NCBI GenBank assembly: GCA_039090855.1
Contig: CM077022.1
Coordinates: 70,890,971-70,954,970 of the forward strand
DNA from: Macrothele yani
Lineage: Eukaryota; Arthropoda; Arachnida; Araneae; Macrothelidae
Direction of reading: 5' to 3'
DNA length: 64,000 nucleotides
Position numbers and translations under genes: made by a program. This document shows positions 10,447-19,517 of this stretch, piece by piece. Position 1 is the first letter of the stretch; each line of letters starts with the position of its first letter. The notes beneath the pieces are model-generated. The model saw nothing but the letters and a program-made list of their open reading frames with translations. It ran no database searches and was not told the DNA's origin.

Positions 10447-11963
10447 TACACTGGCGTGCAAAAATTAAGGACGAGACGGTTTTTCGAATGTAACGTCGTG
10501 CAGAAGTGCTCCACATTGACTCAAATCAAACCATAAGATCCCCAAGATGTAAGAATATGAGACAAGTGAGCAAAACCGTCCAAACAAGGAATCCAAAGGA
10601 TACAAAGGCACTTTATTGAAAAGGTAGCTTCCAGCACAAATGGACAGAAGACAGAAACGTCCATGTGACAGGCGGCTGCCAAGAAAAATCCAGTCTTTAG
10701 TAAGGGATATGATCACCCCTGACTGCGTTGCAGGATTTACAACGTCTATTCATGTTGAGGAAGAGGTTGTCAAGCAGCTATTGAGGCATCGCGGCCCATT
10801 CCTCTTGCAGCGCCAAACGCAGCTGCGGAATCGTTGCTGGCGGCTGGTGACATGCTGCCAAGCGTCTCCCACACGTGTTCGATTGGACTTGGGCCCGGGA
10901 ACCTTGCGGGCCAAACCATGCGTTCAGTATCTTCACTCTGCGACAGCCACTGTATGATTAGGTGCAGCGTTGTCGTCCATGAAGAGGAACTCAGGACCCA
11001 CAGCACCTCTAAACAGACGCACGTGAGGCGGGAGAACCTCTGTACAATAGCGGGCACCAGTGACTGAACCTCCTTGGAAGATGTGGAGGTCAGTACGGCT
11101 ACCAAGCATGATATCGCCCTAAACGAGAACTCCGCCACCTCCAAACCGGTCCCTTTCGATGATGTTGGAGGTGTGATTGCGTGTTCCCTGCTCTCTCCAG
11201 ATGTGTATACGTCCAGAATCGCTCGTCAGACTACATCAGCTCTCATCCGTAAAGAGAACTCGACCCCATTGCTGATGTATGTGTCCAGTTCTTGTGTTCC
11301 TGGCACCACAGAAACCGCCGTCTCCGATAAGCAGGAGTTAATGGCACACACCGTACTGGTCGTCGTGCAAATAGACCACCTTTGTGCAGCCTCCTGGCCA
11401 GGGTAAAACGCGATAACGGACGTCCAGTTGTCTGTTGCATGTGCCTTGCGATTTCTCCCGCTGTCTGCCGTCTGTCTCTTCTCGCCTGTAGGACAATATA
11501 CCGGTCGTCCGCCGCCGTGGTTGCTCGTGGACGACCACTGCTAAACTCTCGGACAGCTGTTCCTGTCGTTTGAAATGCTCTCCAAGCTCGTGAAACGATG
11601 CTGCCAGCGATTCCGAACTCCTCGGCTACACTAGTCACACTTCGACCTTCTTCCAACTTCCCTGTGACGCGACCTCTGGTAAAGTCATCCAGATGTCGTC
11701 TACTGGATTGCCTGTTGGCCATATCACACGGTGGCAGCAACTCGACGTCGTACAATAGCTTTCACCGAATTGCTGAGCGTACACCGCTCGTGTGCTTTAT
11801 ACCCTTCTGACACTCTCCCCTACGTCATGCTGCATATATGCGCATGCCCTACCGTACCGGACCCTAGTCTATCTCCTGAGTGGTCTTTCGGTTGGTTCTG
11901 CCCGCTCGTTCCGCTGCTATGCTAATTTCTCCTCTTCGTCCTTAATTTTTGCCCACCAGTGTA
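10447..11963 (-). mobile_element. Tc1-like transposon
   Basis: Terminal inverted repeats of about 28 bp, CACTGG(C/T)G(T/G)GCAAAAATTA followed by AGGACGA, lie just inside TA dinucleotides at about 10447 and 11963. The transposase remnant is on the minus strand. Its base composition is richer in GC than the flanks. Confidence 0.87.
10500..11722 (-). pseudogene. Tc1/Tcb-like transposase (broken)
   Basis: The start is set at MANRQSSRRHLDDFTRGR (11722). The DNA-binding region follows, with GRSVTSVAEEFGIAGSIVSRAW as the helix-turn-helix and the GRP(R) linker. Later pieces include FLWCQEHKNWT and a C-terminal part read from 11144 (WPARFPGPSPIEHVWETLG), with the catalytic glutamate in the PIEH motif. 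The central DDE region is frameshifted several times. Confidence 0.8.
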
Positions 11964-12230
11964 CAAATAGATGCCCTTTCACCCTACAATAAACATTTTG
12001 GTACGTTTATTCCTTTTGGGATAGAAGTCCTGTGCGGCACGTGCAAACTAAACAACATATATGCATATTTTCTAAGGATATCAGTGTAGGCTGGCGCTGT
12101 GTCCCAAGGCTCCAGCACCTAAAGCCCCAATCCGGCCCCGAACACGAGTTTGAATCTCGTGGACGCTCCCACGAGGGCCCTGGGTAAGCGAAATTGCGAT
12201 TTCTCAGGGAGAGAGTGACTACATACACCT

Positions 12231-13420
12231 ATGATCCATTACATTATGACCACCTACCTAATAAGCTGTAGGATCCCTTTTAGCCCGCAAAACAGCTGCC
12301 ACTCGGCGAGGCATCAATTCGATGAGGTGGCGATAGGTCCTGGGGTATCTGGTACCATAATGTCAACAGCAGGTTCTCCAGTTCCCGTATATTTCGGGGT
12401 GGTGGTGATTTAGCGCGAACCCGCTTTTCCAAGTCGAACCACAAATGTTCGGTTGGGTTCATGTCAGGTGAATTTGGAATTAACAGAAAGTTACCAGCAT
12501 GCTCCTCGAACCACTCCTTGACGCTTCTGGCAGTGTGGCATGGCGCATTATCCTGTTGGTAATTGCCATCACCAGCAGGGAACACATATAAATGGCTGAA
12601 CTGGGTCCATGACAGTGTTCAGATACCTGACAGCTGTAATGGATTGTGCTATTGGGATAATGGGGGCCTAAAGTGTCCCAAGAAAACCTCACCCACAGCA
12701 TAATAACATCGCCGCCGGCCTGTTTCCACCCAACAGTCCATCTAGGTGCCATAGCCTCCGTTGGTAATCGGCGTATCCGCGATCGGCCGTCTACGTGATG
12801 CACCAGGAATCTTGATTCGTCAGACCAGGCCACTTTCTTCCAATCATCCACGGTCCAATTTCGATGATCTTGGGCCCATTTAATGAGTTGTTGGCGATGA
12901 CGTGTAGTGAGCATGGGGACCCAGTTGGGTCTTCGTCTACGCAGGCCCATGTGCAAAAGGCTGCGGTTAAACTGTGTGCTGTGACACATTGTCCCGATCA
13001 CCACTGTTGTAGCTGCGGGTGATATGTCGCACTGTGGCCTTGCGGTCGCTGTGAACAATGCGCGACAGTCTCCGCTTCCCTCTGGCATCATTGAACTGCG
13101 GACGACACACGGCTGTACGATGGTTCGTCGTTTGGCCTACTGTGCACCACTTTTGATACGTACTCACTACAGCAGCAGGTTAACATCCTACAAGCGGCGC
13201 CGTTTCCGATACTGTAGTTCCGAGGCGCCGCCATGCCATCGCAATTTTGTCCTTTATCAAACTCCAATAAATCGGCAGCTTTTCTAATTCTGACTCCAAA
13301 CACTCTACTAACCGAAAGCCGATCATCAGGTTGTATATACACTGCTCTGTGAACTTCCCCTGCGCCACCGTTCGGTCTCCAGGCGCGCTCATTTTTCTAG
13401 GGTGGTCATAATGTAATGGC
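12231..13420 (-). mobile_element. Tc1-like transposon
   Basis: Inverted ends share CCATTACATTATGACCACC: left copy from 12236, right copy in reverse ending 13419. The exact outermost base at the right end is uncertain because the expected TA is not adjacent. The body carries a minus-strand transposase remnant. Confidence 0.83.
12280..13290 (-). pseudogene. Tc1-like transposase (broken)
   Basis: Transposase text is recognised in three frames. The central part (13091 down to about 12600) has LIKWAQDHRNWTVDDWKKV, then WSDESRF with the first catalytic Asp. The C-terminal part (from 12585) has YQQDNAPCHTARS and PDMNPTEHLWFDLEKR with the second Asp and the Glu; I count 33 residues between them, one fewer than usual. 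Frameshifts near 12590 and 13090 prevent translation. The N-terminal part is poorly preserved. Confidence 0.82.
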
Positions 13421-13909
13421 TCTTCGGTGTATAATGAAAGAGAAATCTTGTGAGATTTTGGAGGGCCCTTTAAAGGTCGGGGTCCTGGGCACGGGACCCG
13501 AATGCCCACCCGTAAATCAGGCCCTGAATACACAACAGTGTGGAATGATACACATCTGTTTTAATCTCTCGCTTTAAACTCGTAGCTGATTATATAAACA
13601 ACCGTTTTCAGCGTTATTTTTCATTGATTTCTTTTATTTGATGTTTTCCGTATAGGAATGAGATTCAACAACGAATGGTATATAGCACTCTCGACGTTCA
13701 TCAGGTTTGTAACTTTCTGATCAAACAACGTTTCTTTATATGGCGGAAAATGTAATTTTTGTGGATGCTGGGAAATGGAAATCCACTTATACACCTCATT
13801 TAAAACGGTATGCGCAATTTTCTTTGTTTAATTACTAAAGCGGAAATATTTGAGCCCATAATCGGATTCTTTTAGTATGAAATAGACATAAATTTTAATT
13901 TTATGCTAG
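13421..13909. other. Unassigned AT-rich stretch
   Basis: No gene or element is recognised between the Tc1 copy and the pogo-type MITE. Confidence 0.5.
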
Positions 13910-14230
13910 TACAGTAGAACTCCAATAATGCGGTATCTAGATATCGCTTGTTCTTATTTCAAGTCCAAGTAAAATTAAGATTTTTCTTAATTTATTTACG
14001 TGTTTTTAGTTATTTCGTTCATTTAAATAATACAAAACGATAATGCAGTACAGTAGATATTAATTTTTTAAACTGTATAACATTTGTTATTATAAAATAT
14101 GATAAGCGAAAAAGTTAAATTCCCTCACTTCAATTGGTAAATACCGGATTAGACCTACAGAAAAAAGACAACCCAATTATCCGGATGGGCTGTGATCCGA
14201 GTTAATCCGGATAATTGGAGTTCTACTATA
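13910..14230. mobile_element. pogo/Tigger-type MITE
   Basis: The ends are inverted: CAGTAGAACTCCAATAATGC from 13912 and the reverse of AGTAGAACTCCAATTATCCG ending about 14229, with TA at both edges. The end sequence resembles pogo/Tigger termini (CAGT-GAAC-CC-TTATCCG). The 0.3-kb body is AT-rich and non-coding, as expected for a non-autonomous derivative. Confidence 0.7.
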
Positions 14231-14782
14231 CTATAGTTTCATTGTTCAACTGAGTAATCGCTTAAAAATCGTACTTGAAATCACTCATAGGGATAGTAAG
14301 AATCTGGATAAAAAGTCCTACTTTTAATCCAGGGGCGTATACAGAATTGTTTTTTGGGGGGGGGGGGGACGACGAAAGATGGAAGTTTTTGAAATCCACC
14401 GGAACAAAATTAAAGTTAATGGAAAAAAAAAAAAAGCTTTTCTTCAAATGTAAGTTGATGCATTTTTTATTAAATTAAGGAATGTTTTTCTAATGTACAA
14501 TCGTGGACAAAAGTCCTGCACCAGTAGAATGAAAGTCAAATTTTTGATGTTTGAAGTCAACTTATACAGCGTCATACATAATAAAGTCAGGAGTACATAT
14601 TATACATAATTTTAAAAGACATTTTATGCTGAATTCAAATATTTTTACAGAATGTTATAACCAGTAATAGAAGTGAAGTTACAAACAAAAGTACGGCGTC
14701 TAGTCATAAAAAGCAACAAATAGTGGAATTTGTGAAATTAGTGTACAATGCATTTAACCAGGGAGAAAAGTCTTGTAGAAAA

Positions 14783-15172
14783 GTCTTAGCGCAGCTTTGC
14801 GGCGCTAAGACTTTTCTACAGCTTTGCGGCGCTAAGTCACTATTTTTCTGGGCTTAGCGGCGCTAAGGCATTATTTTTCTGGGCTTAGCGGCGCTAAGAC
14901 ACTATTTTTCTAGGCTTAGCGGCGCTAAGGCATTATTTTTCTAGGTTTAGCGAGACTAAGACACTATTTTTCTGGGCTTAGCGGCGATAAGGCACTATTT
15001 TTCTAGGCTTAGCGGCGCTAAGGCACTATTTTTCTAATCTTAGCGGCGCTAAGATACTATTTTTCTAGGCTTAGCGGCGTTAACTCACTATATTCAGCTA
15101 AGGCACTATTTTTCTAGGCTTAGCGGCGTTAACTCACTATATTTCTAGGCTTAGCAGCGCTAAAGTACTTTT
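14783..15172 (+). repeat. 31-bp tandem repeat with a palindromic core
   Basis: About twelve imperfect units share GCTTAGCGGCGCTAAGGCA followed by CTATTTTTCTGG. The core CTTAGCGGCGCTAAG is palindromic apart from its centre, so every unit can fold as a hairpin. The first copies are mutated (AGCTTTGCGGCGCTAAG), and two units near 15080-15140 are changed to GGCGTTAACTCACTATA. Such arrays can be subterminal transposase-binding sites, but that is an inference. Confidence 0.85.
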
Positions 15173-15985
15173 CGTAGTTAGGTGTTTGCAGAAGTGGGGA
15201 AATAAATTTTTTTCGATGATCATATATTCGAAAATAGTGAATACTGTGTTTTATATGCAATCACAACCGAAATATTCGTATTGCAAGGATGAAATTATAC
15301 CGTCGGATCACACAACAGGACATCTCACGGATCATAAGAGTAAAGAGAATGTTGTTTGTAAGAGAACAGAGTAAGAGAACTTTCACCGTGAGCTGCTATC
15401 AGGGCTATATGTCGTTCACAGTCTCTGATTTGGGGCGGGGAGGCGCAATACCCAGGCTTCATGCGGAGCCCAGACTACTAACCAGATACCTACACCTCTC
15501 ACTATTCGGCCACCGGGATTGCGTAAACAGAATATAAAGTCTATTGTCTAGACGGCAATCTTCAAAATCAGCTCTGAGAAAAAAACATAGAGAGAAATTA
15601 TAAAGTAACCATTAAGGCTAAGTAATATGAGTTTTATGCGTGAAAAAAATAGCTTTATTAAGCTACCCTTTATCTGATTTATCTGATTCCTTAAGGATAA
15701 CACAACAGATATCTCTTTCATTTACACCAGAATCTTAAGGAAAAGGTTATTAGTCACACTGAATAGATGTGACAATATTAGTTACATTTATTCAGTGTGA
15801 CTGTATTACGTGGTTACATCTATTCAGGGTGACTCAAATAATAATCACATTGAACATTTGGAATCGTGTGAAATGACCGAGCGTTATTTAAAATACACTC
15901 ACTATCTTTAGGATGTGACTAACGAGCAACGTTTCTTTCCTTCATAAAAAAATTACTCAAATTAAGCAATTCAAATAAAAGTAAT

Positions 15986-16046
15986 TAATAATAACAGTTT
16001 TATAAAATATACTGAACAAGTATATTTTATAAAACTGTTATTATTA
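15986..16046. repeat. Perfect 28-bp hairpin
   Basis: The arms 15986-16013 and 16019-16046 are exact reverse complements over 28 bp with the 5-base loop GAACA. The arms are AT-rich (ACAGTTTTATAAAATATACT in the left arm). No TA or other flanking duplication that would mark a separate MITE was recognised. Confidence 0.9.
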
Positions 16047-17084
16047 GAAATAGCAAATCAGTATTCACAATGTTTTTTAAAACCTTTGAGTCTTTTTTTC
16101 CAAATATTTTTTGCCTAATCAGTTTACTGCTAAGGCACTTTTTTAATTAGAACTACATCACTTCATTTAACGTAAAATTACTGTACAGTACATTACGGAC
16201 ACTTGCAGGACACGTGAAATAACTGACCAACAAGCAAAATACACTTTAATATTTAATTGGATAACTACGGTTTCTTAGTAACAAAGTGCACCTACTTGGC
16301 ATGGAACTAATGAGCTTCTCTAGTTGTCCATTTGTGATAACACGGTGCCATACGGCTCTTACAGACTCAATTAAAGTATTTAATTATAGTCTTAAAAATT
16401 AATGTCTCAATTAAAGACTCAATTAAATTATATTTTGGTGCTATTGATTTTCTTCCTCCTCTTGTAAATATACTTAAGAATTTATGTCGAAAGTACGACC
16501 TTGATTTTGGCGTTCGTACAGTCAATAACTTTAAACTTGTGCGCAGAGATCGTGACCGAATAATTCTGCATAAGAAATGTGGTGTGTTAAACGAACCGCT
16601 TTCCTCAAATGTTCCAGATCTTACAGATTCATGTTATATCGGTTCTACCCTCTGCTATTTGGGGGTGAGAATGGCAGAACACCAATACACTGTACGCCGA
16701 GGATTGCTGTCAACTGCTTTAAGTAGGACTGTTCTTAAAAGTGAATATAACCCTAATTGGGCACAAACAACAATTATTGCGACAGCCCCAAATAAATATG
16801 CCTTATTGTTTGCAGAAAGCTTATGTATCTACAAATTCTCCTCAATCTACTGTAATGATGATCCCCCTGTGCTCGTTCCCCAACCCTGGTTGAACTTAAT
16901 GAACGAGTTCGACCACATTACTAATGTTGTATAAAACACTAAAGTTTTACATTATTCAATTATTATTTTTATACATGATTACAGATTGTCCGTTGGCAAC
17001 ACGTTACTACCTCTCCGGCAAGGGCATGATGGTCTACTTTCAACTTGTATATAAATGTTCATGTGCACGTTTCATTCTGTGTCA

Positions 17085-17377
17085 GGCCGCGGGTGGCCTA
17101 GTGAGCAACGTTCGTGACTGCCACGGAAAGGGCCTCAGGTTCGATCCACTAAATATCCGCCGTGCGTCGGATGGGCACGTTGAGCCGTCGGACCCCGGGT
17201 ACTGGCCCCCGGTAATAAATAAGGGCGTCTTCCTCCCCCTTTCTACTTCGCTTCCGTGTCACTTTCCTATCGGGCGCTCTAGCCCAAATCTCCTAGTTTC
17301 CTATTTCTGAGGGTTGTTTAAGACCTGGAGTTAGACACTCCCTTCCTAAAATCCTCTACATATGATCACGATCATGA
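17085..17377 (+). repeat. tRNA-derived SINE, family 3, full length
   Basis: The insert is flanked by an exact 13-bp target duplication TCATTCTGTGTCA (17072-17084 and 17378-17390). The head has an A box (TGGCCTAGTGAG) and a B box (AGGTTCGATCC), so Pol III transcription is plausible. The 3' end is a GATCAT-type repeat and not poly(A). It interrupts a Penelope-like element. Partners are at 4159-4362 and 46809-47115. Confidence 0.9.
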
Positions 17378-17394
17378 TCATTCTGTGTCACTCG

Positions 17395-17436
17395 ACCTGA
17401 AGATGGGTGCTTTAGAAGCACCGAAAGATATTGTCC
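17395..17436 (+). ncRNA. Candidate hammerhead-ribozyme-like motif in Penelope 3' region
   Basis: The order CTGAAGA (17398-17404), a stem GGTGCTT-TAG-AAGCACC, GAAA (17424-17427) and a possible short closing pair GAC/GTC (17395-17397 with 17434-17436) resembles a hammerhead core. Penelope-like elements are known to carry such ribozymes. Two extra bases (TG) between CTGAAGA and the stem, and a minimal third helix, make activity doubtful. Confidence 0.35.
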
Positions 17437-17604
17437 CTGATTTTTAACCTCTTGGTGTAGTGTATATCTTTTAAATTGTAAATAAATGTCATCTTTTAGT
17501 AGCCGACACCTTGGTGTTCCTGATCGTGATATTCATCGTGCTTTGACAGCCTGTTTTTTCATTTTTGTTATCATCCAGCACGAATTTTTGGTTTCTACTA
17601 AATT

Positions 17605-17737
17605 ATCTTTAATTGAGTCTGTAAGGGCCGTATGGCACAGTGTTATCACCAATGGACAACTAGAGAAGCTCATTAGTTGCATGCCTAGAAGATGCACTTT
17701 GTTACTAAGAAACCGTGGTTATCCAATTAAATATTAA
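17605..17737 (+). pseudogene. Tc1-like transposase C-terminus (fragment)
   Basis: The last 43 codons read SLIESVRAVWHSVITNGQLE and then ISCMPRRCTLLLRNRGYPIKY with a stop. They match the C-terminal tail of Tc1 transposases (SMPRR, then RGG-TKY). Nothing upstream of it is recognisable as the DDE domain. The same piece occurs in reverse at about 16275-16395 in the opposite arm. Confidence 0.78.
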
Positions 17738-18152
17738 GGCGTATTTTGCTCATTGGTAAGTTATTTCAAGTGTCCTGCAAGTTTCAATAATGTGCTGTAC
17801 AGTAATTTTACGTTAAATGCATTGTACACTAACTTCACAAATTCCAATATTTTTTGCTTTTTATGACTAGACGCTGTATTTTTGCTTGTAACTTCACTTC
17901 TATTACTGGTAATAACATTCTGTAAAAATACTCGAATTCAATATACAATTTCCTTTAAAATGATGCATAATATGTATTCCTGACTTTATCATTACGCTGT
18001 ATAAGTTGACTTCAAATATAAAAAAATTGACTTTCGGTCTAGTGGTGCAGGAGGTTTTGGCCACGACTGTAAGTCGTATTTTAACCGAAAACTTTAAAAA
18101 ATGCAATACTTTCGGGGGCAAAGCCCCGGGCCCCCATTTAAATACGCATTTG

Positions 18153-18980
18153 CTTTTATTATCATTTGTGCTAAGTAGCGACATTATTTTTTCTGTTTAA
18201 AGTAATTGGACACAAAAAAGAAACATGCTATAAAAATGGCAGAGAGGTCCCTGCTTTTCCTTAATATCTGCGCCTATGTGACACTAACAAAGTGTCCGGT
18301 GTTTTTACTGAAGAATTAATCGCCGGAAACTTGCACGAATTGTTAATAGTTTATCGTAGCCATCAGCAATATGATTATAATAATGATGCGAGTAAAGAGC
18401 GCGAATTGTTAATAGTTTATCGTCTTCATCAGCACTGTGATTACGACAATGATTCGGGTAAAGAGAAGGTCCATTTTATGCCATTAACAGGACTGGGGTA
18501 CAGCCCAAAATTAACGGGCCGTATAAGACGTAGAGTTCGTCGCAAACAGACAAGGTCTCATGCTTTGAAACGGATGAGGTCATGTTGAAGTAGCCCTTTC
18601 TCGAATCCAGTTCCGCTTCGAGTTGTAAGCGGGCTCGTCGCATATCCGTTTCACTTCAGTGCTTCCAAATTGAGACTACATTTTCATGCTTTGTGAATCG
18701 TGAAAGGTGTTCCATCGCTTTTTAGGCTGTTCCTCCATTAGGAGATGTTCGTAAAACAAAACTCGTCTGCAAGAGAAACACTCTGGAAGATCAAGTCATT
18801 CGACTACTTCCTTTGATAACTGGAGTTTGAACTTCCGTTAAACACCGTTAATCTAAAGATTCAGTTAACCATAGCAATATCACAGCCCAAAGTTTCATGT
18901 CATAAATAATTATCCTCGTTTCCACTTTAAAAAAAAAAAATTGCGAATAGATCATGAAAGGGAAACTTGACCTTAGCCAG
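18153..18980 (+). other. Unassigned stretch with a small repeat-containing ORF
   Basis: No element is recognised. An open frame at 18292-18588 (98 codons) contains a 22-residue duplication in frame: ELLIVYRSHQQYDY at 18337 and ELLIVYRLHQHCDY at 18403, followed by a basic tail (RIRRRVRRKQTRSH). I cannot tell whether it is expressed, and I do not recognise a family. Confidence 0.4.
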
Positions 18981-19196
18981 TGTGAAAATACACGTTTGTC
19001 CGTGACGAAGATCGATCGAATACGCGCCCCCTCACTCCGCAGTAAGTTGCTCTCCCAACTAAGCTACACGGACGGAATGTATCGCTGCAGATTTATCATC
19101 TTGACACATGCATGCTTTACCCAGTGTTTCTTTCAGGACTTTTTTGACGGGGGGGGGAGTTGAATGGAACCTCAGTGGGGGCAAGTTTTCTGTTTG

Positions 19197-19517
19197 CTAT
19201 ATCATCATCATCATCATCATCATTGTCAACCATTATCAATCCACTGCTGGACGAAGGTCTCCCCAAGTTTCTTCCACAACGGTCTGTTTTGAGTCTCCTC
19301 CATGTTACTCCCGCATACTTTCGAATTTCATCCACCCATCTCACATGTGGTCTTCTTCTGGGTCTTTTCCTGTACCTTGGAATCCAGTCTAAAATTTCGG
19401 CTGTCCATCGATGGTCTGCCCTTCTGGCAATATGACAAGCCCATTGCCATTTCAGGGGTTTTACTCTGATCATGATGTCTTCCACTACTATTGTCATTTT
19501 TCTGATCCATGAGTTAT
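19197..19517 (-). pseudogene. RTE-type LINE, 3' fragment
   Basis: On the minus strand this reads the C-terminal end of the RTE reverse transcriptase (MIRVKPLKWQWACHIARRAD, DWIPRYRKRPRRRPHVRWVD), followed by the GAT-type tail visible as (ATC)n at 19201-19222. It is 5'-truncated at about 19517, where the next copy starts in the opposite direction. Confidence 0.85.

Larger units (their letters stand above)
14759..16163. mobile_element. hAT-like non-autonomous insert with hairpin repeats
   Basis: The 8-bp text CATTTAAC occurs at both edges (14751-14758 and 16164-16171). The sequence outside is continuous with the opposite arm of the host inverted repeat, so this 1.4-kb block is an insertion with an 8-bp target duplication. 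Its ends are CAGGGAGAAAAG and, from the right, AAGTGATGTAG, which are only loosely hAT-like. It contains a tandem array of hairpin units (14783-15172), an inverted repeat near 15750-15830 and a perfect hairpin (15986-16046). No transposase is found. Confidence 0.72.
16449..17500 (+). pseudogene. Penelope-like element, GIY-YIG end (fragment)
   Basis: The open text from 16449 to 16932 starts FLPPLVNILKNLCRKYDLDF, which matches the region just after the reverse transcriptase in Penelope-like elements. It continues to CYIGSTLCYLGVRMAEHQYT, the GIY-YIG endonuclease core, and to an ESLCIYKF segment typical of the C-terminus. No reverse transcriptase is present, so this is the 3' part only. The 3' flank resumes after a SINE insertion at 17085-17377 and includes a hairpin-plus-GAAA motif. 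Assignment to Penelope rests on the motif order and not on a search. Confidence 0.7.
14496..18071. mobile_element. Tc1-like element with very long inverted arms
   Basis: The outer ends TACAATCGTGGACAAAAGTC (14496) and the reverse of TACAGTCGTGGCC (to 18071) carry TA at both edges. The inverted match continues for about 490 bp: 14496-14758 plus 16172-16398 on the left against about 17590-18071 on the right. The right arm includes the 3' end of a Tc1-like transposase, and the left arm carries the same piece in reverse. The element therefore looks like two inverted 3' halves. The centre holds a Penelope-like remnant and a SINE, and the left arm is split by a hAT-like insert. Confidence 0.75.
14330..18152 (+). 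mobile_element. hAT-type MITE split by a Tc1-like element
   Basis: Two separated pieces, 14330-14495 and 18072-18152, together match the uninterrupted MITE at 26592-26838 in reverse orientation. The ends are CAGGGGCGTATACAG on the left and, read inward from the right, CAAATGCGTATTTAAA. Candidate flanks CTTTTAAT (left) and CTTTTATT (right) would be an 8-bp target duplication with one mismatch. No transposase is seen. The Tc1-like element 14496-18071 lies at a TA in its middle. Confidence 0.72.

Noticed and set aside
15420..15530. tRNA-like SINE head on the minus strand
   Set aside because: A weak A-box-like text is present, but no B box at the right spacing and no second copy.
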